Assembly (NCBI RefSeq): GCF_001045465.1
Contig: NZ_LFND01000004.1
Span: 186,001 to 250,000 of the forward strand
DNA: 64,000 bases
Direction of reading: 5' to 3'
Source of the DNA: Chryseobacterium angstadtii
GTDB lineage: Bacteria > Bacteroidota > Bacteroidia > Flavobacteriales > Weeksellaceae
Shown: in pieces, positions 16,272 through 24,345 of the stretch
Numbering within the stretch: the first letter of the stretch is position 1
Layout of the letters: each line of letters opens with the position of its first letter
Position numbers and translations under genes: made by a program
The notes under the pieces: model-generated
Databases searched by the model: none
Told to the model about the DNA's origin: nothing
The model's input: the letters and a program-made list of their open reading frames with translations, nothing else

Positions 16272-16781
16272 TCAATTCACTTTTACACTTGAGCTTTTAA
16301 TTTTAATATCATCGTCTTCCCATTGGCTGGACGTGATGATGACATATCCTTTCTTCTTAGGATCTTTTTTTATGGGAAACTTCTCTTCCTCCCATTGTGA
16401 ACAATGCGTAGAAATAGCTGGTACCAAAGGCTTCCAACCCGCTTTACTCAGTGTGTACACATGAAAACCATGCCAGCAGCTTGTGCACCAGCCGGGATAA
16501 AATCCCACTTCATCTTTTCCGTCTTCATTGAGATCTCCCAGATTGAATAATCCCCCATTTTTGGCGGGAGAAATAACAAACGGCTTTATTTTCTTATCAC
16601 TGAAATAAATCGTGGTCTCACATTTTCCATCACAGTCATCATTACAGTCGCTAACTTTGGTATAAGCATATTCTTTTGTTCCGTTGCCGTCAAAGTCTCC
16701 GAGAATGCCTTTTTCAGAGGCTTGCTGAGCGATGAACAGTGAACTGCAGAAAGTAAGGGTGGTTAGGATTAGTTTTTTCAT
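16272..16781 (-). CDS. Secreted protein with EF-hand/FG-GAP-like acidic loops
   Basis: The open frame runs up to 16985, but its first 68 codons are the intergenic repeat copy E read in frame. The ATG at 16781 starts a normal signal peptide (MKKLILTTLTFCSSLFIAQ), giving 169 residues. Seen: two acidic loops, DFDGNGTKEY near 30 and DLNEDGKDEV near 75, that resemble calcium-binding or FG-GAP loops, and seven cysteines in the mature part, including CNDDCDGKC and CTSCWHG, suggesting disulfides. Function unknown. No consensus promoter was found; transcription may start within the repeat. Confidence 0.75.
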   Translation of the reverse strand: MKKLILTTLTFCSSLFIAQQASEKGILGDFDGNGTKEYAYTKVSDCNDDCDGKCETTIYFSDKKIKPFVISPAKNGGLFNLGDLNEDGKDEVGFYPGWCTSCWHGFHVYTLSKAGWKPLVPAISTHCSQWEEEKFPIKKDPKKKGYVIITSSQWEDDDIKIKSSSVKVN

Positions 16782-16795
16782 ATTTTTGGGGTTAG

Positions 16796-17000
16796 TTTTG
16801 TGATTCGGGGTGTGAGAGTTGGAGGGTTTTAGGATAAATGAAGGTAGGTAGCTTGTGGCTTCGAGAGCCTCAGCCACCGCCAGTAATTTATGACATCTTA
16901 AATCTGAAATCTGGCATCTTAAATCATGAAAGACTACCATTTGGTGGCTGAGGCTCTCGAAGCCACCATTGCAGCAGTCTGACATCTGATATCTAAGCCA
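16796..17000. repeat. Heptamer-phased composite repeat, copy E
   Basis: Same order as copy C: GATTCGGGGTG and GGGTTTTAGGATAAAT at the left, then two opposed hairpin modules (16855-16879 and 16943-16966, GTGGCT...AGCCAC) around about 60 nt, then TCTGACA/TCTGATA heptamers. It is entirely open on the minus strand and fuses in frame to the gene at 16272-16781. Confidence 0.8.
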
Positions 17001-17013
17001 TAATTTCTCTCAA

Positions 17014-18663
17014 TCATTTCCTCGTTACTCTCAATAAAAGAACCAGAACCAGGATTACAGAAAAAATAAAGCCCAAAACAGCCACCAAAGACAGTTCTCC
17101 TATCCTGGGACCGGATTCTGAGACAAAAACAATAGAAGTTGCAATGATATTGGCTCCTAAAATCATGGCCAGAATCAAATTGATGATGCTTGATTTGATC
17201 AGCTGGTTGGTCTTTTCAATATTTTTAATTTCACTGGATACCGTAAATTTATTATCATCCAGTTTTTGAAGAACGGATCTGAGTTCTCTGGGAATTTCAT
17301 CTACATTATCAGTGAAATTCAGCATCCTGTCCATTCCGGTTTTTAAAAGATTCTTTGGTTTTATTTTTTTTGTTAATATTTTTCTGGTGTAAGGATGAAG
17401 GCTTTTCACAATGTCCAGATCCGGATTGATTGTTCTTCCAACTCCTTCTATCAGGCTAATTCCTTTAAACAAAAGATAAAAATAATCCGGCATATGGAGC
17501 CTGTTGTCCTTTAAGATATCTTTCATCTTATTAATAATCACCTGAACGTTGATATCCTGCAATGAGGAACTGTGGACAAAATTCAGAATATCTTCCACAT
17601 CATTTTCAAATCTTCTTTCATCAGGAATTTCATAACTGACCGCCATTTTTTTGAGATAACGGACAATTTTATGTGAATTTTTAGCCACAAAGCTTACAAT
17701 GAGATTTTCCAGAATTTCTTTATCATTGGGCTGAATTTTTCCCACCGCACCAAAATCTATGAAAACAATTTTTCCGTTCTTTTTAACCAAAATATTTCCT
17801 GCATGCGGATCTGCGTGAAAAAAACCGTAGTCCAGAATCTGAGAAACAAAAAGTCTCAGTCCTACTTCGGAAACTTTCACAGGATCTATATTATTGGCTA
17901 AAAGGGCAGCTTTATCCGTCACTTTTATCCCGTCAATAAATTCCATACAAAGAATATTATTATTGGAATATTCTTCGTAAATCCTGGGAACATAGGTTTC
18001 TTTATTGTTTTTGAAATTCCGGGCAAAATGCAGGATATTTTCCTTTTCATTGATGAGAGAAACTTCTTCCAGCAATGATTTTTCAAAAGTAGATATGGCC
18101 TGTTTCAGATTAAGTTTTTCCCCTATTTCAGAATAGGCAGACACCAGTTTTTCCAGATCTTTTATGAGGAGTAAATCATCTTCTATTACAGACTGTACGT
18201 CTGCTTTTTTGAGTTTGAGAATTACAGGACTGCCATCGGCCAAAACAGCTTTATATACCTGTGCAATAGATGCTGTAGCCAAAGGTTCTTTCTGAATCTC
18301 CTGGAAATGATCTTCAACGGAGATATTGAATTCATTTTCAAGAATTTCTTCCACATCCATATCTACCGTATCTACCTTATCCTGAAGCTTCTGCAACTCC
18401 TGAATAAGTTCCGGAGGAAGAAGATCTTCCCTGTTACTGAAGGTCTGTCCCAGCTTTACAAATGTAGGTCCGAGTTCTTCCAATACCAGCCTGATTCTTT
18501 CATACACTGTACCTTTAGAAATCACTTCATCCGGATCTGCAGGGATTTGTTCCTGTTTGTTTCCGGTATTCATTCTTGCCAGTATATCTTTAAATCCGTA
18601 TTTACTGAGTACGGAAATAAGTCTGGCAGATCTTTTCAGTTTTCTTTGCTGCTTGTCAAACAT
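17014..18663 (-). CDS. ABC1/AarF (UbiB-type) atypical kinase
   Basis: Membrane-associated atypical protein kinase/ATPase family linked to quinone and isoprenoid lipid metabolism. 549 residues. Seen: the family-specific KxGQ motif GPTFVKLGQ (Lys70, Gln73) ahead of the lobe; A-rich loop variant ATASIAQVYKA near 150; VILKLKK lysine near 170; catalytic GFFHADPHAGNIL near 281-293; and metal-binding VFIDFGAVG near 302. Two hydrophobic helices at the C-terminus (about 490-512 and 520-545) anchor it in the inner membrane. It is the only gene of its transcript; no quinone-synthesis genes are adjacent. Confidence 0.92.
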   Translation of the reverse strand: MFDKQQRKLKRSARLISVLSKYGFKDILARMNTGNKQEQIPADPDEVISKGTVYERIRLVLEELGPTFVKLGQTFSNREDLLPPELIQELQKLQDKVDTVDMDVEEILENEFNISVEDHFQEIQKEPLATASIAQVYKAVLADGSPVILKLKKADVQSVIEDDLLLIKDLEKLVSAYSEIGEKLNLKQAISTFEKSLLEEVSLINEKENILHFARNFKNNKETYVPRIYEEYSNNNILCMEFIDGIKVTDKAALLANNIDPVKVSEVGLRLFVSQILDYGFFHADPHAGNILVKKNGKIVFIDFGAVGKIQPNDKEILENLIVSFVAKNSHKIVRYLKKMAVSYEIPDERRFENDVEDILNFVHSSSLQDINVQVIINKMKDILKDNRLHMPDYFYLLFKGISLIEGVGRTINPDLDIVKSLHPYTRKILTKKIKPKNLLKTGMDRMLNFTDNVDEIPRELRSVLQKLDDNKFTVSSEIKNIEKTNQLIKSSIINLILAMILGANIIATSIVFVSESGPRIGELSLVAVLGFIFSVILVLVLLLRVTRK

Positions 18664-18811
18664 ATATTTCTAAATAGTAGTTGCAAATTACTCCAAAAAT
18701 TGTTCCTATCCCTATTTTTATTTTTATTTGAACGATAAATATAGCGTTGAACAAAAATAGAATTGTCTTTTTAATCCAAAAGAAAAATGATGAATTTTTC
18801 AGCACCAACCA

Positions 18812-18840
18812 CAAAAAAAGCCGCCATGAACGGCGGCTTA
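18812..18840 (-). terminator. Rho-independent terminator of the cold-shock gene
   Basis: AGCCGCC / GGCGGCT stem with a seven-T run on the minus strand, 24 nt after the stop. Confidence 0.88.
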
Positions 18841-18863
18841 GTTTAAACAATATCTTAAAGTTA

Positions 18864-19067
18864 TTATCCTACTACTCTAACATTGTCTGCTTCAGGTCCT
18901 TTTTTACCTTCTTTAATATCAAATTCTACTGCCTGTCCTTCTTTCAAAGTTCTAAGGCCTGAAGATTGAATGGCTGAATGATGGCAAAAAATATCATTTC
19001 CGCCTCCGTCTGGTGTAATAAAACCAAAACCTTTTGTTTCGTTAAACCATTTTACTGTTCCTGTCAT
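18864..19067 (-). CDS. Cold-shock domain protein
   Basis: 67-residue single OB-fold RNA chaperone of the CspA family that melts mRNA structure. Seen: [18 protein letters not shown] with RNP1 KGFGFI at 12-17. RNP2 reads IFCHHSAI where most homologues have VFVHFSAI, so one nucleic-acid-stacking aromatic residue is His. No consensus promoter lies close to the ATG; the roughly 200-nt AT-rich upstream gap is long enough for the extended 5' leader usual in cold-shock mRNAs. Strong terminator downstream, so it is monocistronic. Confidence 0.95.
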   Translation of the reverse strand: MTGTVKWFNETKGFGFITPDGGGNDIFCHHSAIQSSGLRTLKEGQAVEFDIKEGKKGPEADNVRVVG

Positions 19068-19271
19068 TATATTATATTTAAATTAATCAGTGAAGATAGC
19101 TATTTCATAAGCATTCTGAGAAAAAAATCATATTTTCAATCCAATTTCTCATTAAAAACATACAATGCAATATACATAAAAATTAAAAAAAACGAACACA
19201 TATCATATTTTAAAATAATTTTTTATCTTTATGTTTAACAAATTACAACCTAACCTGTAAAATATTACAAA

Positions 19272-19436
19272 ATGAAAAACTTACACAACAGCAAACTTTC
19301 AAGAAAACAATTAAAAGAAATTTCAGGAAGCGGTATCGTTATCGGTACGTGTTCTAATCAATGCTGTCCTACGGATGGAAGGCCAAGATGCCCAAGACTG
19401 ATCTGCCCGGATGTGCTATGCCCGCAGTACATGTAA
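19272..19436 (+). CDS. 54-residue Cys-rich peptide with double-glycine-like leader
   Basis: Too short for ordinary gene calling. ATG at 19272, TAA at 19434. The N-terminal half (MKNLHNSKLSRKQLKEISGSG) matches the leader pattern L-S-R-x-x-L-K-x-I-x-G-G found on bacteriocin-like peptides of Chryseobacterium and relatives, but has GSG where a GG cleavage site is usual. The remaining 33 residues hold six cysteines (27, 31, 32, 40, 45, 50) and many prolines, suggesting a disulfide-rich or modified secreted peptide. A near-consensus TATCTTTA lies about 45 nt upstream and a terminator sits at 19460-19487, so it is its own transcript. No exporter or maturation enzyme is adjacent, except possibly the methyltransferase downstream. 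Confidence 0.75.
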   Translation: MKNLHNSKLSRKQLKEISGSGIVIGTCSNQCCPTDGRPRCPRLICPDVLCPQYM

Positions 19437-19459
19437 AAAATAATTTATCTTAGAATACG

Positions 19460-19487
19460 GAGCAGAAATTAATCTGCTCTTTTTTTA
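19460..19487 (+). terminator. Rho-independent terminator of the Cys-rich peptide gene
   Basis: GAGCAGA / TCTGCTC stem, AATTAA loop and seven T; separates the peptide gene from the methyltransferase. Confidence 0.85.
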
Positions 19488-19493
19488 TATTTG
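19486..19493 (+). promoter_or_regulatory. -7 element TATATTTG of methyltransferase gene
   Basis: Exact consensus starting within the T-run of the preceding terminator; predicted start near 19499, ATG at 19509. Confidence 0.55.
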
Positions 19494-19508
19494 CAGAAAA
19501 TGTGATTC

Positions 19509-20120
19509 ATGGCTTCAGAAGTTCCCGGAACCGAAGGATATAGCAATGTTCTTGATAAGTTCATTGAAGCTACTCTTTCTATAGATTTTGCCGAACTGCA
19601 CCGTGATTTCATGCCTTTTATCCCCCAAAAACCCGGCAATATTCTGGATCTGGGTGCAGGAATAGGGAGAGATGCTTCTGCTTTTTCTTCTATGGGACAT
19701 ACGGTAACTGCCGTAGAACCTTCTGAAAAACTTCTTGAAACCGGGAAAACTCTATACGCCGGTTTTCCTATCCATTGGATTTATGATTCATTACCCGATC
19801 TTCAATGTTTGAATCCCCGCTTAAAATTTGATTTCATCCTTGCCTCCGGTGTATGGCATCATCTCAGCCCTGATGAGCAATCCATTTCTATAAAAAAAGT
19901 TTCAGAACTGCTTACAGAAAACGGAGTTTTTGCCCTCAGTTTAAGAAATGGGCCAGCTGGCGGAGGTACCTGCGTTTACCCAACTCATGCAAATAAAATC
20001 CTAAATCAGGCAGAACAAAACGGCTTGAAAACCCTATTATTTCTGGAAAACCAACCGAGCCTTCTTAAAGGCAAGGAAGAGGTGAAATGGTCGCGGCTGG
20101 TCTTCCAGAAAAGTTTATAA
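19509..20120 (+). CDS. Class I SAM-dependent methyltransferase
   Basis: 203-residue Rossmann-fold methyltransferase. Seen: motif I ILDLGAGIGRDASAF at about 45-59, acidic motif II end AVEPSEKLL near 72, and the post-motif GVWHHLSPDEQ near 117. Substrate cannot be deduced; the closest general resemblance is to small-molecule methyltransferases of the UbiE/Tam type. The ATG at 19509 is the only sensible start, since an upstream ATG is followed at once by TGA. It lies 72 nt after the Cys-rich peptide but has its own promoter. A pairing with that peptide is inference only. Confidence 0.88.
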   Translation: MASEVPGTEGYSNVLDKFIEATLSIDFAELHRDFMPFIPQKPGNILDLGAGIGRDASAFSSMGHTVTAVEPSEKLLETGKTLYAGFPIHWIYDSLPDLQCLNPRLKFDFILASGVWHHLSPDEQSISIKKVSELLTENGVFALSLRNGPAGGGTCVYPTHANKILNQAEQNGLKTLLFLENQPSLLKGKEEVKWSRLVFQKSL

Positions 20121-20156
20121 AAAAATCCTGCCACGAGGACAGGATACATTTTTTCT
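20121..20156. terminator. Bidirectional terminator between convergent genes
   Basis: ATCCTG / CAGGAT stem with T-runs on both sides; serves the methyltransferase and the GNAT-nitrilase fusion gene. Confidence 0.8.
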
Positions 20157-20168
20157 AAAACTATTTTA

Positions 20169-21677
20169 CTATTTAAGATAGGTTTCATAAAGATCCTTTC
20201 TGCGGTCATTCATCACCTGAACGGAGCCGTTATGGTGAAGGTCTTTGAGCAGATTAAGGTCTACGTCTACAATAAGGGTCATTTCCGTATTGGGAGTGGC
20301 TTCTCCTTTCACGGCGTTAGAAGGGAAGGCAAAATCCGATGGAGTGAATACAGCAGCCTGTCCAAACTGGATATCCATATTATTGACCCCCGGAAGGTTT
20401 CCTACACAGCCTGCAATGGCCACATAGCATTCATTTTCGATAGCTCTTGCCGCAGCGCAATGACGTACCCTGATGTAGGCATTCTGCGTATCGGTAAGAT
20501 AAGGTACAAAAAGGATTTTCATTCCCTGATCGGCGAGAATTCTCGGCAGTTCCGGAAATTCCACGTCGTAACAGATAACAAGACCTATTTTGCCGCAGTC
20601 GGTATCGAAAACCCGGATTTCGTTTCCGCCTTTCATTCCGTAGTACTTTCTTTCATTAGGTGTAATGTGAATCTTCCGGTATTCATCGATTCGTCCGTCG
20701 CGGTGCAGAAGGTAGCTCACATTATACAAATCATTATTTTCATTATCAAAAACAGGCATACTTCCCGAAATGATATTGACATTGTAGCTGATGGCCAGTT
20801 CTGAAATTTTATTTTTGATTTCTTCACTTAATTTGGCCAGTTCAATCATACTGTCTCTCTCCGAAAGCTTATTGAAAGGGGCTAAAAGCGGCGTATTGAA
20901 CAATTCCGGGAAAAGAACAAAATCTGATTTGTAATCTCCCATCACATTCACAAAAAATTCTACCTGTTCATAAAAAGCATCAATATTCTTAAAATGTCTC
21001 ATCTGCCACTGCACAAGCCCGAGGCGAATGATGCTGTCCTGCATGGTATTCGGTTTTTTGCTGTAATAGATGTTGTTCCATTGCAGCAAAACGGCATTTT
21101 CCAGAGATGATTCGTCTTCGGGAAGGTATTTCTTGAGAATTTTAATGGGAAGAAAGTTATTGGAAAGCTGGAAAGACAGTACAGGATCGTAGATTTCCTT
21201 ATCTCTCACTCTTCTGATGTATTCTCTCGGGGAAAGCTCGTTGCTGTATTTATGATAGTTGGGGATTCTTCCTCCCAGAATAATTGATTTAAGATTCAAC
21301 AGTTCGCATAATTCTTTTCTGGCATCATACAGTCTTCTTCCCAGACGCAGCTCACGGTATTCGGGATCTACAAAAACCTCTATTCCGTAGAGTACATTTC
21401 CTGTGGATAAATGGGTATTGAATGTATAGTTTCCGGTAATATCCACATAGGTATGATCGTCCCCGAAGTCGTCATAATTCACAATGATGGAAAGGGCTAC
21501 GGCAGCCAGTTTTCCGTCTACGGTGATGCAGATCTGGCCTTTCGGGAATATTCTGGTGAGTTTTTCGATACTTTTTTTAGACCAAATAGATTCGGACATC
21601 TGCGGATAAGCGCGTTTCATCGTAATAACCAGTTCATCATAATCCTGAAGAGTCAGGGCTCTTGTTTCTATTTGCAT
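20169..21677 (-). CDS. GNAT acetyltransferase fused to a carbon-nitrogen hydrolase (nitrilase superfamily)
   Basis: Two-domain cytoplasmic enzyme, 502 residues. Residues 1 to about 190 form a GNAT-type fold (VDPEYRELRLGRRLYDAR, residues 104-120, is the acetyl-CoA pyrophosphate loop). Residues about 215-500 form an amidase of the nitrilase superfamily with the full Glu-Lys-Cys triad: Glu258 in FPELF, Lys335 in YRKIHI, Cys369 in VICYDVEFPE. The same architecture is known in many bacteria as a bifunctional protein; substrate unknown, possibly acylated amines or omega-amides. Monocistronic with a shared terminator downstream. Confidence 0.92.
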   Translation of the reverse strand: MQIETRALTLQDYDELVITMKRAYPQMSESIWSKKSIEKLTRIFPKGQICITVDGKLAAVALSIIVNYDDFGDDHTYVDITGNYTFNTHLSTGNVLYGIEVFVDPEYRELRLGRRLYDARKELCELLNLKSIILGGRIPNYHKYSNELSPREYIRRVRDKEIYDPVLSFQLSNNFLPIKILKKYLPEDESSLENAVLLQWNNIYYSKKPNTMQDSIIRLGLVQWQMRHFKNIDAFYEQVEFFVNVMGDYKSDFVLFPELFNTPLLAPFNKLSERDSMIELAKLSEEIKNKISELAISYNVNIISGSMPVFDNENNDLYNVSYLLHRDGRIDEYRKIHITPNERKYYGMKGGNEIRVFDTDCGKIGLVICYDVEFPELPRILADQGMKILFVPYLTDTQNAYIRVRHCAAARAIENECYVAIAGCVGNLPGVNNMDIQFGQAAVFTPSDFAFPSNAVKGEATPNTEMTLIVDVDLNLLKDLHHNGSVQVMNDRRKDLYETYLK

Positions 21678-21751
21678 TTGATGTAATTTTACTTAAATTT
21701 AGTGAAAAATAATCAGCAGAAAAACTTATTACAAAAAACACATTCATAAAA

Positions 21752-22033
21752 ATGAAAATTTATCGTCTGGTTCATTCTATAACACTTCTAATAATTCTTG
21801 CCTTATTTTTTTTAAATTCAGCCTCGGCAAATAATGTTGCTCATAATCTAAATTTATTATTCAATTCAAATCTTAATAACCGTGACGGGAAGAATTTCCT
21901 TTATTTTTTTTCAGGATTATCTATATTGATAAGTTATTTTCTTGTTGGTGAGAACAAAATATTTAAAGGGATATATTTTTTATTAATCTCAATAAGTATT
22001 ATGTTTATCATGTTTTCTATAAAACAATTTTAA
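21752..22033 (+). CDS. Small three-helix membrane protein, unknown
   Basis: Not recognised. 93 residues with hydrophobic spans at about 8-25, 48-63 and 70-90. The first may be a signal sequence ending near SASA-NN. Very AT-rich codon use, more so than its neighbours. 74 nt from the divergent GNAT-nitrilase gene and 58 nt before the next small gene on the same strand, so the two small genes may share a transcript. Confidence 0.6.
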   Translation: MKIYRLVHSITLLIILALFFLNSASANNVAHNLNLLFNSNLNNRDGKNFLYFFSGLSILISYFLVGENKIFKGIYFLLISISIMFIMFSIKQF

Positions 22034-22091
22034 ACTCAATCATTTAAAAGTAAAACACTCACAAATAAAAAGTCAATAGAACTTTAAAGCA

Positions 22092-22574
22092 ATGGCCATT
22101 ATTATACAAAATCAATCCGAATGCCCTATTTGTCACACTATTTTGTTTGATCATCAGAATATCATCCTGTTTCCGGCTTTCATACCCAATGTAAAAGATT
22201 CATTGTATCTCTTCAACGATACGGGTATGCATCATTCCTGCATGGAAAAGCATTCTTTAGGTAGTAAAGTTTCAGCTTTTCTGGATAAAATGATATTTAA
22301 AACAAGACCTGAAAACAGAATCTGCGATATTGGTGGAAATATAATAGACCTTCCTGAAAATTATTTATTCATCAGCTTATTGACTTCTGATGAAACGGAT
22401 AAACTATACACTTTCAACATGATGAATATTGATATTAGAAATATTTCAATCTGGCCGGAGCTACAAGATTTTATTGCAGCAGCTGAACGGTTTTTAGAAA
22501 AAGAGAAATGGGAGTCAATAGGCTCGTTTAATGAGTTGGAATATGTTTTGGAAAAAATAAAATCCTGCCCATAA
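22092..22574 (+). CDS. Putative zinc-binding protein of unknown function
   Basis: 160 residues, no signal peptide, so probably cytoplasmic. An N-terminal CPIC (Cys11, Cys14) and HHSC (His48, Cys50) could form one zinc site of the CxxC...HxC kind. The remainder is mixed and ends with an acidic helix (NELEYVLEKIKSC). No recognised family. The 3' end overlaps the hairpin that terminates guaA from the opposite side. Possible contact-dependent immunity protein by size and gene-poor context, but nothing specific supports that. Confidence 0.6.
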   Translation: MAIIIQNQSECPICHTILFDHQNIILFPAFIPNVKDSLYLFNDTGMHHSCMEKHSLGSKVSAFLDKMIFKTRPENRICDIGGNIIDLPENYLFISLLTSDETDKLYTFNMMNIDIRNISIWPELQDFIAAAERFLEKEKWESIGSFNELEYVLEKIKSCP

Positions 22575-22584
22575 AGAGCAGGAT
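22555..22584 (-). terminator. Terminator of guaA overlapping the convergent gene end
   Basis: ATCCTGC / GCAGGAT stem (22562-22584) with a T-rich run only on the minus strand. The stop codon of the plus-strand gene lies in the loop. Confidence 0.7.
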
Positions 22585-22608
22585 ATATATTATAAACCAA
22601 AGTGAAAA

Positions 22609-24138
22609 TTACTCCCACTCAATGGTTGCAGGTGGTTTGCTTGAAATATCGTAAGCAACTCTGTTGATACCTCTTACTTCGTTGATAATTCTGCTGGATA
22701 CCGTATCCAGGAACTCGTAAGGAAGTCTGCTCCACGTTGCCGTCATAAAGTCGATGGTGTTGGCAGAACGGACAACAGCTGTGTATTCGTACGTTCTTTC
22801 GTCTCCCATTACTCCTACTGATTTCACAGGAAGAAGGACTACGAAAGCCTGAGATACTTTTTCATACAGATCATTTTTGTATAATTCTTCGATGAAAATA
22901 TCGTCAGCTTCCTGAAGGATTCTTACTTTTTCAGCATCTACAGCTCCCAAAACTCTGATTCCTAATCCAGGGCCAGGGAAAGGGTGTCTGTGTACCAAAT
23001 GATGTGGAATACCTAACTCCTCGCCTACTTTTCTTACTTCATCTTTAAAAAGCTCTCTTAACGGCTCCAGCAATTCGAATTCCATATCTTCAGGAAGTCC
23101 TCCTACATTGTGGTGAGACTTAATGACTGCGGATGGTCCGTTAACAGACTGGCTTTCGATCACATCAGGATAAATGGTACCCTGAGCCAGGAATTTAGCG
23201 CCTTCTATTTTATGGGATTCTTCATCAAAAACGTGAATAAATTCGTTTCCGATGATTTTTCTTTTCTGCTCCGGATCGTCTATTCCAGCTAATTTTGAAA
23301 GGAATCTTTCTTTAGCATCTACCATTTTAATGTTCATATGGAAATGTTCTCCATAGTTGTCCATTACTTTCTGGCCTTCATCTTTTCTCAACAAACCTGT
23401 ATCTACGAAGATACATGTAAGCTGGTCTCCGATGGCTTTGTGGATTAAAACTGCTGCCACAGAAGAGTCAACACCTCCTGAAAGTCCCAGGATTACTTTA
23501 TTGTCTCCTACTTTTTCGCGGATTTCTTCAACTGTTTTATCAATATAGTTGGTCAGTTTCCAGTTTTTATCGGCATCACAGATAGAGAAAACAAAGTTCT
23601 CAAGCATTTTTCCGCCTTCTTCCGTGTGAGATACTTCCGGATGGAACTGAACACAGAAGATTTTTTTGTCTTCATTGGAAATAGAAGCTATTACTCCTGA
23701 TTTTGCATTAAGTTCAAAACCTGCAGGCAGTTCTCCTACTTCGTCAAAGTGGCTCATCCATACGATGGAATTCTGCGTAACTCCTTTTAACAAAGAGCTT
23801 TCTTTAATGATGTCCAAATGTGCTTTTCCGTACTCTCCTTTTTCCCCTTTGTTTACTTTTCCTCCTAAAAGGTGTGCCGTAAGCTGCATTCCGTAGCAGA
23901 TTCCCAATACAGGAATCCCCTGTTCGTACAATTCTTTCTCTACCAGGTGAGCATTTTCAGCATTAACAGAGCTTGGTCCTCCGGAAAGAATGATTCCTTT
24001 GGGCTGTTTTGCAATGATATCCTGCAGAGGTGTGTTGAATGGAAGGATTTCAGAATAGACTCCCATCTCACGGATTCTTCTTCCGATAAGCTGGTTGTAC
24101 TGTGATCCGAAATCTAATATAATAATACCGTTGTTCAT
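22609..24138 (-). CDS. guaA: GMP synthase (glutamine-hydrolysing)
   Basis: Converts XMP to GMP using ATP and glutamine, the last step of de novo GMP synthesis. 509 residues. Class I glutamine amidotransferase domain 1 to about 190 with nucleophile Cys81 in GICYGMQ and HPE near 166. ATP-pyrophosphatase domain with the P-loop LSGGVDSS near 219. Dimerisation domain ending in the conserved KPPATIEWE. Follows purD by 207 nt on the same strand, but purD has its own terminator and the spacer holds heptamer repeats, so guaA probably has a separate start. Confidence 0.97.
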   Translation of the reverse strand: MNNGIIILDFGSQYNQLIGRRIREMGVYSEILPFNTPLQDIIAKQPKGIILSGGPSSVNAENAHLVEKELYEQGIPVLGICYGMQLTAHLLGGKVNKGEKGEYGKAHLDIIKESSLLKGVTQNSIVWMSHFDEVGELPAGFELNAKSGVIASISNEDKKIFCVQFHPEVSHTEEGGKMLENFVFSICDADKNWKLTNYIDKTVEEIREKVGDNKVILGLSGGVDSSVAAVLIHKAIGDQLTCIFVDTGLLRKDEGQKVMDNYGEHFHMNIKMVDAKERFLSKLAGIDDPEQKRKIIGNEFIHVFDEESHKIEGAKFLAQGTIYPDVIESQSVNGPSAVIKSHHNVGGLPEDMEFELLEPLRELFKDEVRKVGEELGIPHHLVHRHPFPGPGLGIRVLGAVDAEKVRILQEADDIFIEELYKNDLYEKVSQAFVVLLPVKSVGVMGDERTYEYTAVVRSANTIDFMTATWSRLPYEFLDTVSSRIINEVRGINRVAYDISSKPPATIEWE

Positions 24139-24148
24139 TTTATAAATG

Positions 24149-24176
24149 ATGATTGATAATTGATAATTGATGATTG
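24149..24176. repeat. ATGATTG/ATAATTG heptamer array
   Basis: Four units in exact 7-nt phase just upstream of guaA. Confidence 0.75.
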
Positions 24177-24245
24177 AATAAATGATAGAGCTATTGGCCG
24201 ATAGCTAATGGCTTCTGGCCTGGAGACTATTTCCAGTTTCACCTT

Positions 24246-24290
24246 CTGCATACTAATTTCTAACCTCTAGTTTCTAACTTCTATTTATTG
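24246..24290. repeat. TTCTAAC heptamer array
   Basis: Units TTCTAAC, CTCTAGT, TTCTAAC, TTCTATT; the same unit family as 31209-31250, 34431-34493 and 55311-55373. Confidence 0.7.
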
Positions 24291-24300
24291 ACTGTTTTAC

Positions 24301-24328
24301 AAAAAAAGACTTGGAGATGTTCCAAATC
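24301..24328 (-). terminator. Rho-independent terminator of purD
   Basis: GACTTGGA / TCCAAATC stem (one wobble) and seven T on the minus strand, 18 nt after the purD stop. Confidence 0.85.
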
Positions 24329-24345
24329 TTTTTTCGTGATTTATT

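Noticed and set aside
20169..21677. GNAT-nitrilase fusion as a novel enzyme
   Set aside because: The same two-domain architecture is widespread in bacteria; it is annotated but not considered new.
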